A stretch of 7,256 nucleotides of DNA from positions 1-7,256 of the forward strand of contig JBJXDS010000374.1 of NCBI GenBank assembly GCA_046154525.1. Reading direction: 5' to 3'. This stretch comes from JABWCE01 sp046154525 (GTDB lineage Bacteria > Bacteroidota > Bacteroidia > NS11-12g > UBA9320). A program made the position numbers and the translations under genes. The first letter of the stretch is position 1, and each line of letters begins with the position of its first letter. Positions 1 to 5,160 of the stretch are shown here, one piece after another. The notes below the pieces were generated by a model that saw only the letters and a list, made by a program, of their open reading frames with translations, had not been told where the DNA came from and searched no databases.

Positions 1-1523
1 TAGAATATACATTTAATTACAAAAACGGAAAATTGCACGGATACCAAAGTGCAGAAGACGACTATTCACAAAAACAGTACGTATTAAATTTTAATAATGG
101 TATTAACCATGGACCACAAATTTATAGCATGAATAATTATGAGAATCAGTTTGACTCGTATAATGGTTCTAAGGCCCATATTAATTATGATTCGGGTAGA
201 ATAGACGGGTATGTAATTTTATTGAAAAATTATAGTATGCCCCGTTTGGTTACTATTTATAATAAGGGAAAAATTAACGGTATATATACCACCTTTAATA
301 CCGACGAATTGGTACCTAAACCAAGCCTTGAAGCTCATTTTACGAATGATACATTACAAGGCGATGTGGTAATATACAGCCTTGGGTTCGAAAAAAGCAG
401 AACGCCGTTTATTAATGGTGACGCTACCGGTATTTATACCAGTAATCATGTTCAGTTGATAAACGAGGAACTATCCGATTCGGTGCATTTTAATAAATCC
501 TACATTAAGTTTTACCCGGAGTTAAAATTAAAATTAAAAAATGGTGAACTTAGGGATACCGCCTTTGCTTATTTCGAAAACGGGGCAATAAAATATATTG
601 CCATTGCGGATACATTAATTCATCATAAGCTTATTTATCAAGATGAAAAATCAATTCGGAAAGAACCTTATCGCCAAATAATGGATTCAGCTGCAGCAGC
701 CCCAGCGGCTTATACGGATTTAATACTAAAAGGAGATTATGACGAAGAAGAAATAGCCACAGAGGTAACAGAAGTGTATAGAGGAAACCAAATATATTTT
801 GGTTTAGGTGAACAATATGGTGCCAATGAAATGGAAATAGATCCAGTTTTTGATATGCCTAAAGCCCATTTTACTTTTTATTATAAAAGTGGCCTTAAAT
901 CGCAAGAGGGCCGAATGAGCAGCAATGAAAAATACGGTGTTTGGAAATATTGGAACGAAAACGGGGTGCTTATGAAAGAAATAGAATATAAGGCCGGAGT
1001 GGATAGCAGCACCATGCAAACTGTTTGGTACAGAGGTAAAATAACAGGCTATTATCCAAGTGGTAAAAAAATGATGGAAGGCTTGATATTGGATGAAGAA
1101 CTTAGCTACCAGTGTAGCCAGGAAGTAGAAATAGCCTATGAAGATGTTTATTATTTGAATTTTTTGAGTGAAACAGGAGACTCACTTTTAAAAAAACAAA
1201 CCGGCCCTGTAACCGATTACCACCTCAATGGCCACAAACATTTTATGGGTCAGGTAACTTATGGAAACAGAACCGGGCTTTGGCGATTTTATGATCCCGA
1301 TGGCAACCTGAAAGCCATAGGTGAGTATGCCGATGGATACAAGCAGGGCAAATGGCTTGAAGGGGATTTGGGAGGAATAAATTTTTTGGATAATGCCTGT
1401 TCGATAAATGAAGCCCTAAGCCTGATCCAGGAAAAGCGGCTCCATGATATTGATGTAACCGAAACCATTTATGAAATGGGTCGGGAGGTATCGTCGTCGC
1501 ACTTGGTTTTAGAGAAATTTTAG
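1..1523 (+). CDS. YwqK/MORN-2 repeat protein, 5' end missing
   Basis: The reading frame is open from base 3 (codons for EYTFNYKNGK) into a TTG at 33, so that TTG is an internal Leu codon and the true start lies left of the window. Counting that Leu as residue 1, 496 residues are visible. They carry many short repeats of the type NG-x-x-x-G-x-Y (about residues 21-31, 53-61, 78-86, 128-136), and stronger forms GVWKYWNENG (302-311), RGKITGYYPSGK (334-345), GLWRFYDPDG (415-424) and KQGKWLEG (437-444). These match the MORN-2 repeats of proteins annotated as 'YwqK family antitoxin', a label that seldom has experimental support. An Ala-rich linker (218-226) and an acidic stretch (235-247) separate two repeat blocks. 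The last 45 residues lack repeats. No toxin gene is recognisable next to it. Signal peptide and location cannot be judged without the N-terminus. Family confident, function unknown. Confidence 0.8.
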   Translation, partial: EYTFNYKNGKLHGYQSAEDDYSQKQYVLNFNNGINHGPQIYSMNNYENQFDSYNGSKAHINYDSGRIDGYVILLKNYSMPRLVTIYNKGKINGIYTTFNTDELVPKPSLEAHFTNDTLQGDVVIYSLGFEKSRTPFINGDATGIYTSNHVQLINEELSDSVHFNKSYIKFYPELKLKLKNGELRDTAFAYFENGAIKYIAIADTLIHHKLIYQDEKSIRKEPYRQIMDSAAAAPAAYTDLILKGDYDEEEIATEVTEVYRGNQIYFGLGEQYGANEMEIDPVFDMPKAHFTFYYKSGLKSQEGRMSSNEKYGVWKYWNENGVLMKEIEYKAGVDSSTMQTVWYRGKITGYYPSGKKMMEGLILDEELSYQCSQEVEIAYEDVYYLNFLSETGDSLLKKQTGPVTDYHLNGHKHFMGQVTYGNRTGLWRFYDPDGNLKAIGEYADGYKQGKWLEGDLGGINFLDNACSINEALSLIQEKRLHDIDVTETIYEMGREVSSSHLVLEKF

Positions 1524-1557
1524 TTTTTACTGTTTTCGAAAGGCTTACTATCTTAGT

Positions 1558-2493
1558 TTGAAAAAAATAATCAGTTTCCTTAAGGAGTATTTATCTAATG
1601 AATTAAAACCGTTGTTTTTGGTGAGTATTTTGGTTTTCATGGCGGGGTATGTTTTTATTGAATACCATTACGATATTACCACCCAACTAGAATCAAAATA
1701 TAATAATACCTTAACCGAATTTTTAATTCACTACCTCGTTTTTTTAATTCCTTTTTCATCCGGGTATTTGCTTTACAGCTTATTTTATAAAGATTGGGTT
1801 ATTTGGCAAAAGCCTCTTTTTTGGTTTTTACTTTTATTTGCTCCAGCCGTTTTTAGCTTGCGTTCACTTGTCCATTACTTTAGTACTCAAATTTATTCGA
1901 TATTACCTACCGGTAGGACTGCTTTTTTTTATTGCAAGTCTGTTGTCGTATTACTAAGGGATATGGCTATTGTATTCCCAGTGCTAATTTATTGGTGGAT
2001 AACGGATAAAAATAAAATGCCATTTTATGGATTTACCCTTAAAAATTATGATACCAAACCCTATCTTATTATGCTAGCTATTATGCTACCATTGGTAATT
2101 TTGGCTTCATATCAGGGGGATTTTTTAAATCAATATCCTCAAGGATTTTCAATAGGGGAATTAACGATTGATAACCCCGGAGATAGAAAATATTTTTTCA
2201 TCTATGAACTTTTTTATGGGTTTGATTTTATTTTTATTGAATATTTTTTCAGAGGGTTTTTGTTGTTGGCTTTCTATCGCCATTTTGGATGGGGATGTTT
2301 GCTACCTATGGCTTGTTTTTATGTTAGCATTCATTTTGGAAAACCTTTGGGCGAAACTATCAGTTCTTTTTTTGGAGGAACTATCTTAGGAATATTGGCC
2401 ATTCGAACCGGCTCTGTTGCTGGAGGAATTATTGTACATTTGGGTGTGGCCTGGCTGATGGAGTTTACGGCTTTGTTGCATAAGATACTTTAG
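1558..2493 (+). CDS. CPBP-family intramembrane metalloprotease (Abi/Rce1-like)
   Basis: Predicted integral membrane protein of 311 residues, with hydrophobic segments near 18-37, 55-77, 86-105, 128-148, 168-185, 214-240, 247-260 and 270-307. The CPBP family (CAAX proteases and bacteriocin-processing enzymes) has three conserved polar motifs in its membrane core, all recognisable here: E228-Y-F-F-R232 (usual form EExxxR), H259 in YVSIHFGKP (usual form FxxxH), and H294 in IIVHLGVAW. The first Glu of motif 1 is Ile here. HFGKP and GGIIVHLGVAWLME resemble what I recall of Bacteroidota members. The start is taken as TTG at 1558, because it gives a basic N-terminus (MKKIISFLKE) before the first membrane segment, whereas the next ATG (residue 28) would cut into that segment. 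It lies 34 bases after the repeat-protein gene and 30 before the lipoprotein start. Substrate unknown; processing of membrane or prenylated proteins is inferred only from the family. Confidence 0.85.
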   Translation: MKKIISFLKEYLSNELKPLFLVSILVFMAGYVFIEYHYDITTQLESKYNNTLTEFLIHYLVFLIPFSSGYLLYSLFYKDWVIWQKPLFWFLLLFAPAVFSLRSLVHYFSTQIYSILPTGRTAFFYCKSVVVLLRDMAIVFPVLIYWWITDKNKMPFYGFTLKNYDTKPYLIMLAIMLPLVILASYQGDFLNQYPQGFSIGELTIDNPGDRKYFFIYELFYGFDFIFIEYFFRGFLLLAFYRHFGWGCLLPMACFYVSIHFGKPLGETISSFFGGTILGILAIRTGSVAGGIIVHLGVAWLMEFTALLHKIL

Positions 2494-2523
2494 AAAATGG
2501 GAACACTGATGACACAGATCATT

Positions 2524-2961
2524 ATGAAAAAAAATGATAAGATTTTCCAATTAACAATTTTATTAATAATTTTAATTAGTTCTTGTAAAAATGAAAATAT
2601 AATTCCTTTGGAGTTAAAAAAAGGATTGGTTGAATTTTATGTTCAACCTAATAAGATAGAAGAATATTTCAATGACAGCAGCGGAGGTAAGACCTTAAAG
2701 TTTGGGGATTTGTGGATTAATGCCAATAAAATTAATATTAATTCAAACTTGGATACAATAATTGCAGATGTAAATATTTTTGTTAAAAAAAAATTGAACT
2801 ATGATGGTGGTTATGAATTTTCGAAAGATACCCTGTATCTCTATGCTAAAGTCTTAGATTGCACCACTAGTAAGGATGATACTATTCTTGGCACTCTTCA
2901 CTATAAAATTTTAAAAGAGGGAAGAGAATATAAGGAAGTTGAGTTTAAAGAGTTAAAATAG
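2524..2961 (+). CDS. small lipoprotein of unknown function
   Basis: Starting at ATG 2524, the protein has 145 residues: a short basic n-region (MKKNDK), a hydrophobic core rich in Leu and Ile, and a lipobox ending ISSC with Cys21 (codon 2584-2586) as the predicted lipidated residue. This is a type II signal peptide, so the product should be anchored in the inner or outer membrane facing the periplasm or surface. ATGs at 2497 and 2509 are in frame and would add 9 or 5 residues before the Lys-rich n-region; 2524 gives the more usual signal peptide. The mature part (about 124 residues) is polar, with alternating hydrophobic stretches suggesting beta strands (GLVEFYVQ, KFGDLWINANKINI, TIIADVNIFVKKK, DTLYLYAKV) and a second Cys at 113. 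I recognise no domain. It is visibly more AT-rich than recG and may be lineage-specific. It probably shares a transcript with the CPBP gene 30 bases upstream. Confidence 0.7.
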   Translation: MKKNDKIFQLTILLIILISSCKNENIIPLELKKGLVEFYVQPNKIEEYFNDSSGGKTLKFGDLWINANKININSNLDTIIADVNIFVKKKLNYDGGYEFSKDTLYLYAKVLDCTTSKDDTILGTLHYKILKEGREYKEVEFKELK

Positions 2962-2988
2962 TGAATCCAACCCCATGGTAAAAATTAT

Positions 2989-3006
2989 TAATCATACCTA
3001 ATCATA
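2989..3006. repeat. 8-bp direct repeat upstream of recG
   Basis: TAATCATA occurs twice, at 2989-2996 and 2999-3006, giving an exact 10-bp period close to one helical turn. It lies in the 82-base gap between the lipoprotein and recG, with its right end 37 bases before the recG ATG. Such spacing would suit a protein binding one face of DNA, but the gap is very AT-rich and a chance repeat is possible. I could not see a convincing Bacteroidota promoter (TAnnTTTG) in this gap. Confidence 0.35.
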
Positions 3007-3043
3007 AACAACCTGCATCATCAGTATTCCAATTAAATAAAAA

Positions 3044-5143
3044 ATGCAAAACCAGTTCCTCCATACTCCCATCGAATATTTGAAAGGCGTTGGCCCTTTG
3101 AAGGGGGAGGTATTAAAAACTGAATTGGGTATTTTTACATTTGGTGATTTGTTGAATCATTTTCCGTTTCGGTACGTGGATAGATCCAAATTTTTTACCA
3201 TAAGCCAACTGAACGAAGACATGCCTTTTGTTCAGCTAAAAGGCAAGATTACTGAATTTAATGAAATTGGGGAAGGCCGTGGCAAAAGGCTTTCAGGTAG
3301 GTTTGAAGACCAAACTGGAGAAATAGAATTGGTTTGGTTTAAAAATATTAAATGGATTAAAGATTCCTTAGTTCTCAATAAAACCTGTATAATTTTTGGC
3401 AAGCCTTCCTTGTTTGTTCATTCCTTAAATATGGTTCACCCTGAGGTGGAATGGATAGAAAATAATAAACCTCCCAGAGGGATGCAGCCGGTTTATAACC
3501 TAACCGAAAAATTAAAAAATAGCCGGATAGATTCGAAAGCAATTTATAGAATGATTCAGGTGCTTTTTGAAAATAAGGCGTTGGCAGTTGAGGAAGTTTT
3601 ACCCGATTATATATTAACCAAGTATCAATTGGAATCAAGGCAAAAAGCCTACCGTATAGTTCATTTGCCTGAAACAAATAATGAGTTTGCCGCTGGCCAA
3701 ATGCGGTTTAAATTTGAAGAACTGTTTTTTTTAAACGTAAAAATTGCCGGACTTAAAAACAAGCGGAAACGGGATGTAAAAGGATTTGTGTTTAGAAAAA
3801 TTGATTATAATTTTAATAGTTTTTATAAAAGTCATTTGCCCTTTGAACTAACCGATGCTCAAAAAAAGGTGCTAAAAGAAATACGGGCCGATATGGCCAC
3901 TGGTAAGCAAATGAATCGCCTATTGCAAGGGGATGTAGGAAGTGGGAAAACGATTGTGGCTTTACTTTCGATGCTTATCGCTCTGGATAACGGAACTCAG
4001 GCCGCCATTATGGCCCCAACCGAAATATTGGCCAATCAGCATTTTGAAAGTATTGGTCAACTGGTTTCAGGTTTGGGTTTACGGATAGAAATATTAACAA
4101 GCAACACAAAAAAAGCTAAAAAGGCTAAAATACTGGAACAATTAATTGAAGGGCAAATTGATATAATGGTAGGAACCCATGCCTTGATTGAAAACGATGT
4201 GGTTTTTAAAAATCCGGGATTGGTAATAATTGATGAACAACACAGGTTTGGGGTAGCCCAGCGAGCCAAACTTTGGAACAAGCACGACACCCCACCGCAT
4301 GTATTGGTAATGACGGCCACACCAATTCCCCGAACGTTGGCTATGACGGTTTACGGTGATTTGGATGTGTCGAAAATTGACCAAATGCCCGAAGGCCGAA
4401 AAGCTATAAAAACCGTTCATCGCTTTGAAACCAGGCGCCACGAAATTTTTGATTTTTTAAAATCGGAAATTGCCAATGGCCGCCAGGCATATTATGTTTA
4501 TCCTTTAATTCAGGAATCGGAAACTTTGGATTATCAAAATTTACTGGATGGATTTCATAAACTAAAGCAGGTGTTCCCGGAAACTAGCTATAAAATTGGT
4601 ATGGTTCATGGAAAAATGAAAGCAAAGGATAAAGACATAGTGATGAACGCTTTTAAAAAAGGCGACCTAAATATGCTGGTTAGCACCACAGTGATTGAAG
4701 TGGGGGTAAATGTACCTAATGCCAGTGTAATGGTAATTGAAAATTCGGAACGCTTTGGGCTTTCACAATTGCATCAGTTGCGGGGAAGGGTTGGCCGCGG
4801 AGCCGAGCAATCCTACTGCATTTTATTATCTTCTGTAAAACTGGGGCAAGTAGCCCGTGAACGAATTAAAGCCATGCTGGATACTACCGATGGATTTGAA
4901 ATAGCCAATTTAGATTTAAAGCTTCGTGGCCCCGGCGATTTATTGGGAACACAACAAAGTGGATTATTAGATTTAAAAATTGCAGATTTAATTAAAGACG
5001 AGGATTTATTAATTAAAACTCGTATGGCTGCCGATGAACTTTTAAAAGATGACCCTTTATTAATGAAACCCGAAAATATAAGATTGCGAAACTGGTTTGA
5101 GCAATTGAAACGGGTAAAAGGGGATTGGAGCAGGGTGAGTTAA
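3044..5143 (+). CDS. recG: ATP-dependent DNA helicase RecG
   Basis: RecG is a superfamily 2 double-strand DNA translocase that remodels stalled replication forks, Holliday junctions and R-loops in the cytoplasm. At 699 residues this one is full length (E. coli RecG is 693). The N-terminal part has the family's KGVGP segment (residues 14-18) and NHFPFRYVDRS, followed by the OB-fold wedge domain at about 55-150. Helicase motifs are intact: Walker A GDVGSGKT (296-303, Lys302), motif II DEQH (397-400), motif III TATP (424-427), and QLRGRVGRG (578-586) as motif VI with arginine fingers. The C-terminal TRG motif region that couples ATP hydrolysis to translocation is present (DGFEIANLDLKLRGPGDLLG, 616-635). 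ATG 3044 is a natural start, with no closer alternative. The gene may be read through from the lipoprotein gene 82 bases upstream or have its own promoter. It converges on tamB, with stop codons overlapping. Confidence 0.98.
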   Translation: MQNQFLHTPIEYLKGVGPLKGEVLKTELGIFTFGDLLNHFPFRYVDRSKFFTISQLNEDMPFVQLKGKITEFNEIGEGRGKRLSGRFEDQTGEIELVWFKNIKWIKDSLVLNKTCIIFGKPSLFVHSLNMVHPEVEWIENNKPPRGMQPVYNLTEKLKNSRIDSKAIYRMIQVLFENKALAVEEVLPDYILTKYQLESRQKAYRIVHLPETNNEFAAGQMRFKFEELFFLNVKIAGLKNKRKRDVKGFVFRKIDYNFNSFYKSHLPFELTDAQKKVLKEIRADMATGKQMNRLLQGDVGSGKTIVALLSMLIALDNGTQAAIMAPTEILANQHFESIGQLVSGLGLRIEILTSNTKKAKKAKILEQLIEGQIDIMVGTHALIENDVVFKNPGLVIIDEQHRFGVAQRAKLWNKHDTPPHVLVMTATPIPRTLAMTVYGDLDVSKIDQMPEGRKAIKTVHRFETRRHEIFDFLKSEIANGRQAYYVYPLIQESETLDYQNLLDGFHKLKQVFPETSYKIGMVHGKMKAKDKDIVMNAFKKGDLNMLVSTTVIEVGVNVPNASVMVIENSERFGLSQLHQLRGRVGRGAEQSYCILLSSVKLGQVARERIKAMLDTTDGFEIANLDLKLRGPGDLLGTQQSGLLDLKIADLIKDEDLLIKTRMAADELLKDDPLLMKPENIRLRNWFEQLKRVKGDWSRVS

Positions 5144-5160
5144 TTCTTACTTATTTTATT
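5135..5160 (+). terminator. weak candidate intrinsic terminator at recG end
   Basis: GTGAG (5135-5139) can pair with CTTAC (5146-5150), using one G-U pair, around a 6-base TTAATT loop that contains the recG stop. The T-rich stretch TTATTTTATT follows at 5151-5160. The stem is short and not GC-rich, so termination here would be weak at best. The opposite strand lacks a T-rich tail on its side, so it would not serve tamB. Confidence 0.22.

Noticed and set aside
523..541. Short AAATTA-like tandem repeat
   Set aside because: It encodes alternating Leu-Lys (LKLKLKNG) within the repeat protein; AT-rich codons for a beta strand explain it.
804..1019. Open frame on the - strand inside the repeat-protein gene
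   Set aside because: It lies fully within a gene with clear repeat motifs on the other strand, and its translation has no recognisable features.
1..1523. A real toxin-antitoxin pair, based on the YwqK antitoxin label
   Set aside because: No small toxin-like gene flanks it on the visible side; the neighbour is a membrane protease and the label is a naming convention.
1534..1541. TTTCGAAA palindrome between the first two genes
   Set aside because: With no loop it cannot form a terminator hairpin, and an 8-bp palindrome is common in AT-rich DNA.
2168..2389. Alternative + frame inside the CPBP gene, hydrophobic product
   Set aside because: It is a frame shadow of a T-rich membrane-protein gene; the main frame holds the conserved Glu, Arg and His motifs.
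2527..2534. Run of A's just after the lipoprotein start, considered for phase variation
   Set aside because: Eight A's encoding Lys-Lys is usual in Bacteroidota signal peptides, and other equal runs occur across the window.
3375..4441. Several - strand open frames inside recG
   Set aside because: They overlap intact helicase motifs on the + strand and show no family features of their own.
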